This document shows positions 12,460 to 23,804 of a DNA stretch of 64,000 nt, piece after piece. This stretch comes from Pholiota molesta (taxonomy: Eukaryota; Basidiomycota; Agaricomycetes; Agaricales; Strophariaceae), in NCBI GenBank assembly GCA_014925825.1, contig JACGCK010000020.1, positions 372,001 through 436,000 on the forward strand, read 5' to 3'. The notes beneath the pieces are model-generated. The model did no database searches, was not told where the DNA came from, and saw nothing but the letters and a program-made list of their open reading frames with translations. The position numbers and the translations under genes are program-made. The first letter of the stretch is position 1. Each line of letters starts with the position of its first letter.

Positions 12460-13009
12460 TATCGTTCGAATCCAAGCCTTGGCTAGTAATTGGGTCGTAG
12501 GAGGTAGTGTTGGCGGAGAACCACCAGCCAGGACGACAGATGTGTAGAAGGCGGCCGTGATTCAACGTCAACGTTGCGTTATTCGATGTTGGTTCGACGT
12601 TCAAGTTCAACGTTTTCAACGTTCAATGGTGGACTCCAGGCAGCGATGTGCGCGTCCTAACCATGACTAGGACTGCCTAGTTATAGTTGCGGTAATAGTT
12701 ACAGTTACGGTGTTTTAGGGTGTTTTGCGTGTGCCATGAATAATTATAACCGCCGCGTCGTTGGCAGAAATTCTCATGATCAGGTCCATTTGTTTGTTTG
12801 GTTGAACTTGCAATACGTATGACCATGAAGGGTCCATCAAGATTCCATCGGGCACCAGTCAACTTCAACTTTTCAACTCGAGCTCCGCGCCACCACGAAA
12901 TTCGAACGCGATGACTACCTCTACCTTGCTTGGAGTCTGCATCTTCTGGTATTGAAGGCCTTGGTTGCATCGGCATGCGAAGTTAGAACAAGAGGACCTC
13001 AATGAAAAG

Positions 13010-13700
13010 TTCTAAACTTCCTCAAGCGCTCTTATGGAAGCGCCCGGTGCACATCCGTCATCAAGGAGCGAAAGTCTTTTGGTGATCTATTGGCCAAGTC
13101 TTTCGGCTAGATTTTGGAGGTAAGTATAATATGAGCCATCATCATATCCGCAGTTCTGATATATATTGCGAGGTATGTGTAAATTATTCTATATGATTCA
13201 CTGCCGTCTGCAGCGGCATGGCTACTTATTGAATCTGGAGGCGACGAGTGTGGCCAAGCGCCCAACTAGCACTGGCAGAAGCGTATCAACTTGCCCTATT
13301 CAATCAATTAATTCGGCGGTATGCTATTCATTACCATCATCCATGTGGCAAGCAGTCCATCAACTTCCCTGTTTGCTTTCCTTTACTCATGCATGGGAAG
13401 GCTTGCGTCCACAAATCATTCAAGCAATCGCAAGGGAATTGAATGGATGTTCTGCTTTTATGAAATTACGGCCGCAGGCCCAGACAAATGGTCTTTTTGG
13501 ATACTTTTCGGCGTTCACAACCATTGATCTTTGATTGATCTGGCCCTGCACCCTGTGAATGTGTGGGGCTCCCAAACGTGAAGGCGACCTGATCGATTAA
13601 TTATACTTGTCCCTTCATCGTCAACGTTCAACGTTTGCTATTGGACGAAAGATGGCTACCTGCAAATCGGAATCTATGTACGTGGATCTTCATTTTCTCT
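13010..13700. repeat. Left arm of a long inverted repeat flanking array copies 5 and 6
   Basis: This stretch reappears inverted at about 19740-20640. Matching stretches include the region around 13035-13130 (AAGCGCTCTTATGGAAGC, TTTTGGTGATCTATTGG, CAAGTCTTTCGGC), the Gln/Leu-coding part near 13390-13480, and 13620-13690 (TTGGACGAAAGATGGCTACC). It looks like a decayed gene: the matching arm reads MEARQHEELMEQKAFGDLL then VKSFGGILE, whereas here that frame is disrupted and ends in a stop in FG(*)ILE. Family not recognised. Confidence 0.65.
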
Positions 13701-13759
13701 GTAATACTAATATTTTGAAGATATTTTTCGGCAATTTTTATGGTCCAATGTGCACATGC

Positions 13760-14690
13760 ATGGTCCCTAGCCTCATGAATGTCCCTCCAAAAGAGGAGGA
13801 TGTCGACCTCCGGAGGAATTTTCGAGGGGTAGGTCTGAGGTCGTGAACCGTGAACGCGCGCCAAATCGACGCATTCCTACGCTCAGAGTTCGCCAGCGAT
13901 TCCAAGGGGCTTGAGCGATTCACACTTTTTTGGCGGGCCATCACGCCAATTCACACTTTTCGCCCGGTGAATTCACACTTTCGAGCACGCGATTCACAGA
14001 ATCATTCACACTGTGAATTTCTGGCGGGGGCTCGGGGGCAATTTGGGGCAATTGGCGAACTCTGCGCAGAGTTCGCTGGTCTATTTTGGGCGCTTGCGCA
14101 CTCACACCGTGCTGCTTTTCCCCTTCTTTACGTCGCTGTCTGCTGGCTCGTCTTGCACCCTATGGGCATGGGCTAGGTTAAGTCCAAAAGGTCGAACAGC
14201 CAAGAGCTCGCATTGGTGAGTTTCTCTGCTACAGATGGCTGGAGCTCACTCCTGGGAGCGTGAGGCCCGGGAAGCTTTAGCTCTGCTCGTTCGTTGACGG
14301 CGGGCAACAGCACTTGCGTGGGGCGGCATGAACCTCTTCGATTACGACGGCCCACCGCAAGTCGCAACGTGGCGGCGCCCTTTGGAAAGCAGCACGAGTT
14401 CACTCGAGACTTGTGCTGTGCTGTGTTGGGCTTCTAAACGAGGAGCCCAGCTGCTAGGAGGGCGTCGTTCACTTGCTCGGGGCCGCATCGAGCTTTCTCG
14501 CTCGCCGCCGCTGCCATTGGGCCATCGAGCTTGCTCGCAGCCGCTGCCGAGGGCTCACAGCCACCTGCCGCCACTGTTCTGTCAAGCCGCCGCGAGCAAG
14601 AGCCGCCGTCGTGGCCCATCGAGCTTGAAGCGCGTGGTCGCCGTCAAACTTGACGTTGCGCAGCCACCATCTGCGTAGTCTGCGAGTCCC
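13760..14690. other. GC-rich insertion with GATTCACACTTT repeats between array copies 4 and 5
   Basis: No gene recognised. The left part (13910-14020) carries several copies of (G)AATTCACAC or GATTCACACTTT and a near-palindrome ATTCACACTGTGAAT, and it repeats GAGTTCGC/GCGAACTC short motifs. The right part (14170-14690) is GC-rich (GCCGCCGC, CATCGAGCTTGCTCG repeated) and ends abruptly at the array 3'-flank motif near 14690. This looks like remnants of one or more mobile elements. The open frames here are compositional. Confidence 0.35.
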
Positions 14691-14859
14691 ATAAATCATA
14701 TTTTAGTCGTGATTCAAGCAAATTAAATAACAGATAAATCATCATACTCTAAATACATACATTCGTTCGAAAGCGACGATCGAGAGCAAGTAAAAGTGCA
14801 ATTCAAATGTCGACAAAGTGAAACCGTGATAGAGAGTGACGCCTGCGAATGAGGACTCG

Positions 14860-16686
14860 TTAGCTATCTACAGCTGGTGGTGTGGCGAAGTTAGAAAGTG
14901 GTATTTGTGTAGGAAATGGGACATTGCTTTCCAACTGCGCTGAGGTGTCTATTTGAATGTCAAATCCTGAGTTGTACGATTCGTGATACGACTCTCGTAG
15001 ATTCAGAATGAGCCGCGAGCCAAAAATGATAGATAAAACAATAGGAAAAATAGAAGCGATGTGTGCTATGACTGGCTAAATTAAATAGGAAAAAAAAGAT
15101 CAACTTTAGTAAAAAATCAAGCATCTGCACATACCCTCAGTCTGTCTTCCGCCAGTACAAAAATCATGAAATTGATCATACACGATAAGGAGAAGCTGTA
15201 ATTTGCAGAGTGTCAAGCGAAGCTACCTGGTGATAGGAGAGGACGGGACCCACATAAAGGGGAAGATTGTACTATCCCTGAGGAGTATATACATCAGAGG
15301 TGTTTTCCTGTTAGAATTCCGATAGTCCGAGAATATCTTGTGGCTCCCAACTGCACGACAGTACTTGATCCCGAGCGATAGGGCAAGACTGAATACGAGG
15401 AATTCAAATAGTACCAAGGGAATCCAAACGACAAATGTCCAGGGCGTAATCCTCTCTTTCACACAGAAGGCATGGGAGGCCTGGATGATTGTTTCTGGAA
15501 TGCGGATCTAGTAATCATTCAGAGGTAATACACTGCAAAAACTTACCTGAGTTGTTAACCTTCAAGCCATATGTCTTTTGCACCGATTGAATGATTATGA
15601 CGGAGAGAAATTCCATCACATAGGCCACGACGAGGATCCGCAGAATTTTATGGTCATGCGTGTACATGCTCGAAATACGGAAACCGTGATTCCTGTTACA
15701 GCATCAGGATTTGAGGACAAGAAATAGTTTAAAGCCTGAATTTCATACCATGCATTGCGAAGAAGACTACACCGGTTAGAATCCCGCTAACAAGATTGAA
15801 AGTGGCACCTTGATCAACGTAAAACAGGAATTCATATATGGTAGTTTCCAAACGCGAATCAAAGTCGGCTTACAACTGATGGGATGAATAAACTTATATC
15901 AACGTTTGCTTTCCTCAGTATGCGGATTCACTTACTCATATCTCTGACGGTACACCAGAAGAAATCAATATAGAAGGAGAGACAGGTTCCATGTTAGATG
16001 TAGTTCTGACCTCGGTAGAATCTCGCAGCAAATTTTTGATGAAGACTGGAAGGCTTCATTGAGTTCGATGATACCAGACGCAACAAAGACGGACGCACAT
16101 GAGGCAGTGTAGCTGTATGAATCGCTGGTAAATGTTCCGGACTCCCTAAACAAGCGGTGACAACTGAGGACGTACATCTGCAATGCAAGGCCAAGATATC
16201 GATTCTGATGTCCGTAGAATGAGTTAATGAATAGTCGCGCGTGAATGACTGCTTACTATGATGAATAGCGCTTGAGGAATTCGCCATTTCGGTCGGTTCT
16301 GAAGTCCCAATCACCTACTAGGTAAGTACAATGACGTCTTCTAGAAGGAGATACTTTCCCAAATGAGCTCAATCTACAAAGGCGAAGAGATATGAGTGCT
16401 AGCTATACTAATAGTGCAACAGAAGATGACGAACCTCGGCAAAAAGCGTGGTCACTACGATGGTAAAGGTCATCGCATTCAACGCTTCAGCGTAGGTTGC
16501 ACTCGACCCAAAAGCCAAGAAGAGGACGCACAATGATCGTAGACTACACATGTAGCTCCTGCAACTGACATATAAAAATCAAGTGATTAATGGACTGGCT
16601 AGGGAACTGACTCGGACTAACTTACGTGCGAGGTATGCCAAAGCAGTATCATCGGGGGACAGTATCTGATCAACTGGAGTGCCCAT
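14860..16686 (-). CDS. DUF6533-type multi-pass membrane protein, array copy 5
   Basis: Start at 16686 (MGTPVDQILSPDDTALAYLA), donor GTAAGTTAG. The microexon series ATCVVYDH, LTTLFAE, IELIWE, NRPKWRIPQALFII, NRYLGLALQ is present. The membrane segment near 15223-15462 reads WTFVVWIPLVLFEFLVFSLA then LSLGIKYCRAVGS and YILL, followed by RDSTIFPF. A possible one-base loss near 15680 weakens the RISSMYTHD block (GAAACCGTGAT against GAAAACCATGAT in copy 4). The last exon, SRLILNLRESYHESYNS, has a shorter tail and stops at 14860. Closest to copy 4. Function unknown. Confidence 0.58.
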
Positions 16687-17445
16687 TATCGTTCAAATCC
16701 AGGCTTTGGCTAGTAATTGGGTCGTCGGAGGTAGTGTTGGCGGAGAACCACCAGCCAGGACGACAGATGTGTAGAAGGCGCTTGTGTTCAACGTCAACGT
16801 TGCGTTGTTCGATGTTCAACGTTCAGCGTTCAATGGTGGACTCCAGGTAGCGATGTGCGCGTCCTAACCATGACTAGGACTGCCTAGTTATGGTTGCCGT
16901 AATAGTTACAGTTGCAGTTCGGTTACTTACAGTGTTTTGAAATTGCATGTGCCATGAGTAACCGGCGCATCCACATCCAAATCCGGCCCAGTCAACTTAT
17001 TCAACTTGAGCTCCGCGCCAGCACGAAGTTCGAACGATGGTATCCTCTACCTTGCTTTGAGTCTCCATCTTCCGTCAGCAGTGAGCACCCAATTTATGGC
17101 ACCCAAGGGACCTCACATGCCTAAGAAACAGCGTGAGCGAATAGTTGTATCGAAGAATGAGATAGGAAAACAATAGGAAAGATTCAGAGCACCATTGAGA
17201 TTGCGGAACTTGCTGGTTGCTGCAAACGGAGTCTCATTCAATCGTTTGTTCATCATGTTTGCCCCACAAATTCAATTTAGATTCAATCCAAATTGTGATT
17301 CGGCCAATTTAAATAACTGATAAGTCATCATACTCTGCTATATACATGTGTTTGAAAGCAATTAAAATGTTCAAAACCTAAAAAAGCGCAATTCGAACGT
17401 CAACCAAGTAAAACAGTAATGGAGACCAACGCCTGCGTTGAAGAT

Positions 17446-19305
17446 TCATAAGCTATCTATAGTGGGTGGTGTGCGGAGGTTTGAAAGTGGTATTAGTGTA
17501 GGAAATGGGATGCTGCCTCCATTGCTTTCCAAGAGTATCGAGGTGTCTATATGAATGCTGAATTCTGAATCATACGATTCGTAGTATGCCTCTCGTAAGT
17601 TAAGAATGAGTCGCGATCCCAAAATGACGGATAGGACAGAAGGAAACAGAGAAGCTATGTGAGCTATGACTTGCTAAATGAGGATATATAAAAAAGGTTG
17701 ACGAGGATTTGAGAATGAAAAAAGCGTCTAAACGTACCCTCAGCCCGTGCGCAGCCAGTAAACAGATAATTAAGTTGACAATACATGAGAATGAAAAGCT
17801 ACATTTTTATAAAATTATACACGAGGCTACGTGATAATTGAAGAGGACAGGACTCACATGCAGGGAAAGGTTATACTATCCCTGAGAAGTATATACAGCA
17901 GAGGTGTTGTTTTCCTCTTAGAATTTCGATACTCCGAGAACATCCAGCGGTTCCCAACTACACGATAGTACTGGATCCCGAGCGCCAAAGCAAGACCGAA
18001 TATGAGGAATTCAAATAAAATCAAAGGAATCCAAACAACGAAGATCCAGGGCGTATTCTTCTCTTTCGCACAGAAGGCAACAGAAACCTGGATGAATGTT
18101 TCTGGGATGCAAATCCATTAATATTCAGCGGAAATACGTTGCAAAAAGCTTACCTATGTCATTGACATTTGCGCCGTACATCTTTTGTACCAATTGAATG
18201 AAGATGACAGAGAGAAATTCTATCACATAGGCCGCGATGAGGATCCGCAGTATTTTCCGATCATGTGTGTACATGCTCGAAATACGGAATACCATGATCC
18301 CTATTACAGTATTAGAACTCAAAGAATGAGAAATAGTTAAATCTGATTTTCATACCATGCATCGCGAAGAATATTACAGCTGTTAGGAACCCGCTAATAA
18401 GGTTGAACGTTGCACCTTGATTAACGTAGAACAGGAATTCATGTAAGGTAGTGTTCAAATGCGAACCGAAGTTGACTTACAGCTGAAGGGGTAGGTGAAA
18501 TTATATCAATGCTGGCTTTCTTCAGTATGCAGATGTACTTACTCGTATCTCTGATAGTACACCAGAAGCGATTACTTATAAGAGGAGAGAGATGGAGGCA
18601 TATGAAATGTCATTCTGACCTCGGTAGATTCACCCAGCAAATTCTTGATGAAGACTGAAGGGTTTTGATGAGTTTGATCATGATACGCGACGCAATAAAG
18701 AACTTGAATGACGCACATGAAGCAATGTAGCTGTATGAACCTCTGGTAAATGTTTCAGAACAAGGGTTGCCACAAACGTAGACGTACATTTGCAAGGCAA
18801 GGCCAACATATCGATTCTGATCGTCCGTAGAATGAGATACATAAACACTGAATATTTCATATGCGCGCAAATGCACTGCTTACTATGATAAATAGAGCTT
18901 GAGGAACTTGCCATCTCGGTCGGTTCTAAAGTCCCACTAGGTAAGTACAAAGACATCTTCTAGAAGGAGGGACTTCCCCAAATTATCTCAATCTACAAAG
19001 TCGAAGAGGTCTGAGTGACAGCTACACCAATAGCGCAATGAACGATCACGAACCTCGATATCAAGTGTTGTCACTATGATGATACAGACATTGCATACAA
19101 TGATTTAGCGAAGGTTCCACTCGCCCAAAAGCCAAGAAAAAGACGCACGATGGTCGTAGATCAGACATGTAGCTCCTGCAACTGACAGAGATAAAAATCA
19201 AATGATTAATTGACCGGCTAGGGAGCTGACTGAGGACAACTTACGCGCAAGATATGCTAGAACTGTATCACCAGGGAACAGTATCTGATTCACTGAAGTG
19301 TTCAT
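17446..19305 (-). CDS. DUF6533-type multi-pass membrane protein, array copy 6
   Basis: Start at 19305 (MNTSVNQILFPGDTVLAYLA). Microexons ATCLIYDH, LTTLDIE, IEIIWG, NRPRWQVPQALFII and NRYVGLALQ follow. The membrane core at 18125-18410 reads GATFNLISGFLTAVIFFAMHG, RISSMYTHDRKILRILIAAY, then VIEFLSVIFIQLV. A further segment with LGFGLAL residues lies near 17980-18050. The last exon, SRLILNLREAYYESYDSEF, ends at 17446. This is one of the two best-preserved central regions. It is the last unit before the right inverted-repeat arm. Confidence 0.62.
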
Positions 19306-19739
19306 TTTCGTTCGAATTCAAGCCTTGGCCAGTAATTGGATTGTCGGGCGAGTGTTGGCGGAGGACCGCCAGCAAGGAAGAGGGCTATATAGAAGGTGGT
19401 TGCGATCCAACTTGAATGGTGGACAGTCGACTGGGCCTGCAGATGGCTGGCGCACCAGCTGTCAGATAATTCGGTGCGACCCTGCCTTCAGGAACAACGC
19501 TGCTCGAATTACCAGCTTACGTTCAATTAACGTTCAAGTGACATTATATGTAATGTTGTCAAACACTGGACCTCCGGCCTAGTAACCACTAGTTTGACGC
19601 CATAAGTATATGTGTAGCGCTTCGGAGGTAGAGGTGCCTGAATCAATGTTAGCAATAGAGCAAACGGTGAAACTTGAAGCTTGAAGCTTGAAGGTTGGAA
19701 GCAAAAGCCGAGGCAATCCGAGGCAGAGTCAGACTTGAT

Positions 19740-20640
19740 ACTTTCTTCTATATTATAGAGAAGATGAAGATGCACATACACAGATTCCGTTTTGCAGGTA
19801 GCTGTATTTCGTCCAATAATTGGCAAATGTTGACGTTGAAGGGATATACTTTAAATTGATCAATCGATCAAGTCATTGGAAGCCCCACACGTTCACAGGG
19901 TGCCGGTGAAGGACCAGATCAAGAGCAGCTCAATGTACTTATTGAAAAGAAACCAGTCGTTTGGTTCTGCAGCCCGTGATTTCATAAACTCAGAAAATCC
20001 ATTCAATTTCCTTGCGATTTCTTAATTTGCGGACGGAGGCCTTCACATGTATAGGGAAAGGAAAGCAAATGGAGAAGTCGGTGGACGCCTCAGAAAACGC
20101 CTGCCTAACCTAGGAATCTGCGCTCCTGCTAGTTGCGCGCTTGCGCCAAGCTCGCGCTACCGATTCAATTGAGAGTAGTTCCTCGATATATGTTATAATA
20201 TGCAATTCCTCGAAACACGCTAATAGGCCTAGCCTCTCGGACCCTCGGAGTAGGGAATGGCCCTGCCAGCGTCTAAAAATGTTTGGACCATTGGTTGCCA
20301 CTGGCACAGGACTAGAACGCGAGAGGTCTTTCACTCTCCAAAGATACTTGTTACTTGTTAAATAAAAACAATCACCCAATGTTTCGGGCATTCTTTGCGT
20401 CATTGGGGGCATGTTCTAAATTGATTGTTTCGATCGTGAAGTCAACCTCAAATTCAATAAGTAGCCTTGCAGACGGCAGTAAATCGCATATGCCTAGCAG
20501 AATACATTAAAAATTGCGGACATGATGGCTCATATCATACCTCCAAAATCCCGCCGAAAGACTTGACCAATAGATCGCCAAAAGCCTTTTGCTCCATGAG
20601 CTCTTCATGTTGACGGGCTTCCATGAGAGCGCTTAAAGAT
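19740..20640. repeat. Right arm of the inverted repeat flanking array copies 5 and 6
   Basis: This is the inverted counterpart of 13010-13700, better preserved in parts. On minus it reads MEARQHEELMEQKAFGDLL, then VKSFGGILE with a GTATGA donor (about 20545-20625); further on it reads NDWFLFNKYIELLLIWS (about 19915-19965). It also holds about 270 bp (20160-20430) missing from the left arm, open on minus (20110-20412) with RVKDLSRSSPVPVATNG. These pieces look like exons of one degenerate gene of unknown family, duplicated in inverted orientation. Confidence 0.6.
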
Positions 20641-20649
20641 CTAGAAGTT

Positions 20650-21230
20650 CATGGGGGGCTTCTCGTTCTGACTTCGCATGCCGAGGCGGGCGTTAGTATT
20701 GGATGTTGAGCAAGTCGCCGTGGCGTAGTGACCTCTACAAAAAAGGGGGTCCAGTGCATCGGTACAGTTTGGTATATGAACAAAAGGATACAAGATTCAG
20801 CTCCTCGCCAGTTAACCGTGCTCGACCCAAACGTCCTTTTATTATTGACAAGAAACAGAAACATAATTCGCATCACAAGCCCAAGCACAGACATTTCAAA
20901 AAACAGTGAAAGCACAGGGGCCAGCGTCTCAAAGCGACGCGAAAAGTGAGGGGCTCCGAGATTGGCTCAGATAGCAGGCAGGTGGCCGTGGCGTTTGTGA
21001 TAATAGAGGCATTTATCATAGGATAGAATGAAGAAAGGCCTTCGCTAGAAACCATGCTCAAAATTTTATTCCAAAGGTTATTCCAGGCAGGTTACAGGCG
21101 ACAGCAAGCACAGGACAGCAAGTAACGAGCTCCATAGAATCGAGGAAGGCTGTCAAAGGGTGACGAGCTGTGCGTACAGGGCCTTCTACTCCATGAAGTC
21201 GTAGCGGGAGTTTTGACTTTGCCATAGGTA
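20650..21230. other. Gene-poor stretch downstream of the PARP-type gene
   Basis: No recognisable coding sequence. It probably includes the 3' UTR of the PARP-type gene ending at 21231. Several open frames of 60-90 codons exist on both strands but lack any family motif. Confidence 0.3.
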
Positions 21231-22249
21231 CTATGAGTAGACCACAATGGCGTTTGCGCATATCGCATCCTCCCGATATACCACGGCTTCGTGGTAGTTC
21301 ACCTTCCCACCTTCAGGATACGTAGCAGCAGTCACCTACACACACAACCCATCAGCATCAACTCAGGGAGAGGAGCGCAAAGGACAGTTTGTGCACTGGG
21401 AAAAACGAAGTAAAAAGGCTTACAGAGTTGTATAGGTGCGGTGCATGCTGCATGTCATGCGACGCCTCGTACATCGTCTTCGAGCGGCCGAGTGCGACGT
21501 GGTTGACGATCATCACCCGCGTATACACGCTTGGATCTGAGGTGTTCGAGTAGTCGTCCGCTTTGGATGATACACGCGTTGAGTATATCCCTGGCCCGAA
21601 CATGCGGCCTAGAAAAAGTGGGATAGAGAGAAAGGGATTATTGATTTCGATACCAAGTTCCAGGGACGGAAAAGGAAAGGAAATGTCACGTACGACCTTT
21701 CGCCCTCTCCATGTTATACGAGCCTCTCAGGATGTTGCACAGGTTGCATTCTTGGGAAGTGCACGCAGTGACGCTGGTCGACGTCTCGCCGATCCTGCAC
21801 GCGCGCTGCGTGCCGTGGAAGAGCATCTGCACGTTGCCCACCCGATTACTGCACGACCGTCAATCGATCTCTTTAAAAATGGCAGCGGAAAGTGCGATTG
21901 GAGTACACACCAGTAGTCGCTGAATTTGCCCAGATGTTCGAGGCCGGCGGCTGTGGAATAGGCGACGTAGAAGACGCGCCGGACCGTTGGCACGGCTTTG
22001 TGGGGGTGGCTCCAGCCGTCGAGAAATTTCTGCGACACTGGCACGATGTGTGAATGACGATTCGGAGAGGGATTGTTTCGCGCACCTATGTGGTATTCTG
22101 GGTCATTCGGGGGGACGTGAATGAGATTCTACGCAGAGAGAATGGTGAGCTGTAAGTGACGAAGCGACGGCGATTTGACTCACCACAGACGAGTCGTAAC
22201 ACGAGTGCAAATGGGCACGACCAGACGCATCGAGGGCGGCATGGAGCAT
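21231..22249 (-). CDS. PARP-type ADP-ribosyltransferase, compact catalytic-domain protein
   Basis: Predicted to transfer ADP-ribose from NAD+ to protein or nucleic acid targets. Six exons close in phase: 22184-22249, 22086-22128, 21911-22037, 21697-21848, 21424-21608 and 21231-21335, giving 225 residues from the ATG at 22249. The catalytic H-Y-E signature is intact: FHGTQRACRIG (His), FGPGIYSTRVSSKADDYS (Tyr) and VNYHEAVVYRED (Glu). Between the first two lies TSQECNLCNILRGSY, a Cys pair usual in fungal members. The N-terminal part has LIHVPPNDPEY and FLDGWSHPH. Homologues often carry an N-terminal zinc-binding region, but I could not find one up to 22640, so the true start may lie further upstream. 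Divergent from the uS10m gene. Confidence 0.82.
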
Positions 22250-22811
22250 CTCAGATAGTGGTATCGCAAGTCCAGGGCGGAAAACGGGCAACAGAGATGG
22301 TGGTCAGACTTCAGAAACAGATGGGCGCTTGTTAAATGCGAGTAAGATGCTTTGGAATCACTGCCGGCATTGCATCCGATAAGTGTGCTGTGTTGTTGCC
22401 ATTTTGACGTGGACAAGTGACAAGGTGAAATTTTTAGAATAAGCACCGAAGGTGTGTGCGTCCGAACTGGTGATTGGATGAAAAAAGACATGATGCTGGA
22501 TTCTTGAGCTTGAAGCTTGAAGCTTGAAGAATGGGAAGAAAGAGGAGATTTTGACAGTTAAAACATCGCTAGTCGCAACGGCCCTTTGGTTGGAGCAGAC
22601 AAATTCCAGAAATGGCGCACGATAGATAGATGTACTTGACATACCAAACTCAAGGTGCTCTCTCCAATGTCAATTTTTAGGCGGGATTTATGTGTTTATT
22701 CAGATACCTTGAGCATTGGAACGTCTGCAGTGGCGAAAGAGAAGAGAGGGGAAGACCGGATAGACGCCGTGGGAATGTCCGCATCTTTTTGCTTTGAACC
22801 ACGACCACCCG

Positions 22812-23804
22812 ATGCTAAGGCTTGCTGCTGTCCGTAGATACTCACCGGCCACCGTAAGATGGAGTAGGCTCGAGAGTACAGCGCCTACGTGGGTCCAGTT
22901 TCTTGCTAAAGTGTTGCTGAAACTCACCGGATTCCATCAGGACGACCATAGCTACCACCTCGGAGCTGCCACCAACACCAGCAGCCGAGGGCGACTTGTG
23001 AGGCATATTCCTACCATCTTATGGCTTTTCCATGACGCATATCAATGTAGGCCTGCTGCAACGCAGGGAAGGAGACGCGCGAAAGCAAAGGCGAAGGCAG
23101 TTCAAGATGTTGTGGTGGCAAGGTGTGTCTTGTGTCCTTCCGGCCCATTCCTAAGCTAATACGCTCGTTTGCAGGCCCCAAAAGGATTGGAAGGAGCTCG
23201 GCCTCAAATATGACCCAGATACACTCCCCGTCGTGCAGACACTCGACCCCAACCTCGCCCCCTTCACCGAGGAGGACTACGCGATGACGCTCATCCACGG
23301 CCGCAGCGTGCACAAGCCCTTCTTCCACCCGCGGACGCACGACATCCCCGTCGCGAACATCCACTTCCGCTCGCACCACGTCCGCTTCCTCAACCTCTTC
23401 ACGCACTTCGCCTCGCACGCCGCCTCCGCGCTCGGCATCCCCGCCTCGCAGGTCGTCGCCCTGCCCACGCAGCGCGCCTGTGGACCGTGCTCCGCAGCCC
23501 GTTCGCGCACAAGAAGAGCCAGGAGAACTTTGAGCGCAAGGTGCATAAGCGCGCGATCAAGGCGTGGGACGCGCACCCGCAGGTCGTGCAGCGCTGGATC
23601 ACGTACCTCCGCACGCATGCGATGCCGGGCGTGGGTATGAAGGTCATTACATGGGAGCGGGCGCCGCTTGGAATTGGTGCTTCGCATCTGAAGAAGGAGG
23701 CTAAGGGGCAGGTGTTGACTCCTTCAAAGAAGATTGAAGCTCTAGGCAAGAAGATCGTGGTGGAGGAAACTGTTTCTCAAACGGAGGCACAGCAGCAGGC
23801 GTGA
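22812..23804 (+). CDS. Mitochondrial small ribosomal subunit protein uS10m
   Basis: Component of the mitoribosome small subunit (MRPS10/RSM10 family). Exons 22812-23122 and 23175-23804. The start MLRLAAVRRYSPAT looks like a mitochondrial presequence. Core motifs: IPVANIHFRSHHVRFLNLFT, HFASHAASALGIPASQ, then LWTVLRSPFAHKKSQENFER, AIKAWDAHPQVVQRW and MPGVGMKVITWERAP. The reading frame breaks at about 23474-23478 (CAGCGCGCCTG), where one base is missing before Leu-Trp-Thr-Val; both sides are highly conserved. I judge this a probable sequence error. The last 170 bases of this CDS lie inside a segmental duplication and recur at 32776-32942. Confidence 0.85.

Larger units (their letters stand above)
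2376..19500 (-). repeat. Tandem array of six DUF6533-type gene units
   Basis: Six units in the same orientation share 3' flank, gene body and 5' flank. The conserved 3'-end motif (ACGCCTGC followed by a TTAGCTATCTA-like string) falls near 2385, 5175, 7505, 10610, 14840 and 17430. The basic unit is about 2.3-2.8 kb. Spacing is larger between copies 3-4 and 4-5 because unrelated DNA is inserted at about 9620-10440 and 13000-14690. Copies 4 and 5 form one subgroup (start MNTPVDQI or MGTPVDQI), and copies 2, 3 and 6 another (MNTSVxQILFPGDT). Upstream of several copies lie clustered CAACGTT motifs. Confidence 0.85.

Noticed and set aside
3866..18965. An in-frame TAG/TAA shared by array copies 2-6 after the IEIIWES segment, suggesting that all copies descend from a dead gene
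   Set aside because: The stop lies inside a 54-60 nt intron (GTATCT or GTACCT donor, TTTAG or TTCAG acceptor). Splicing it out joins IEIIWE to NRPKWRIPQ, which fits the DUF6533 pattern much better.
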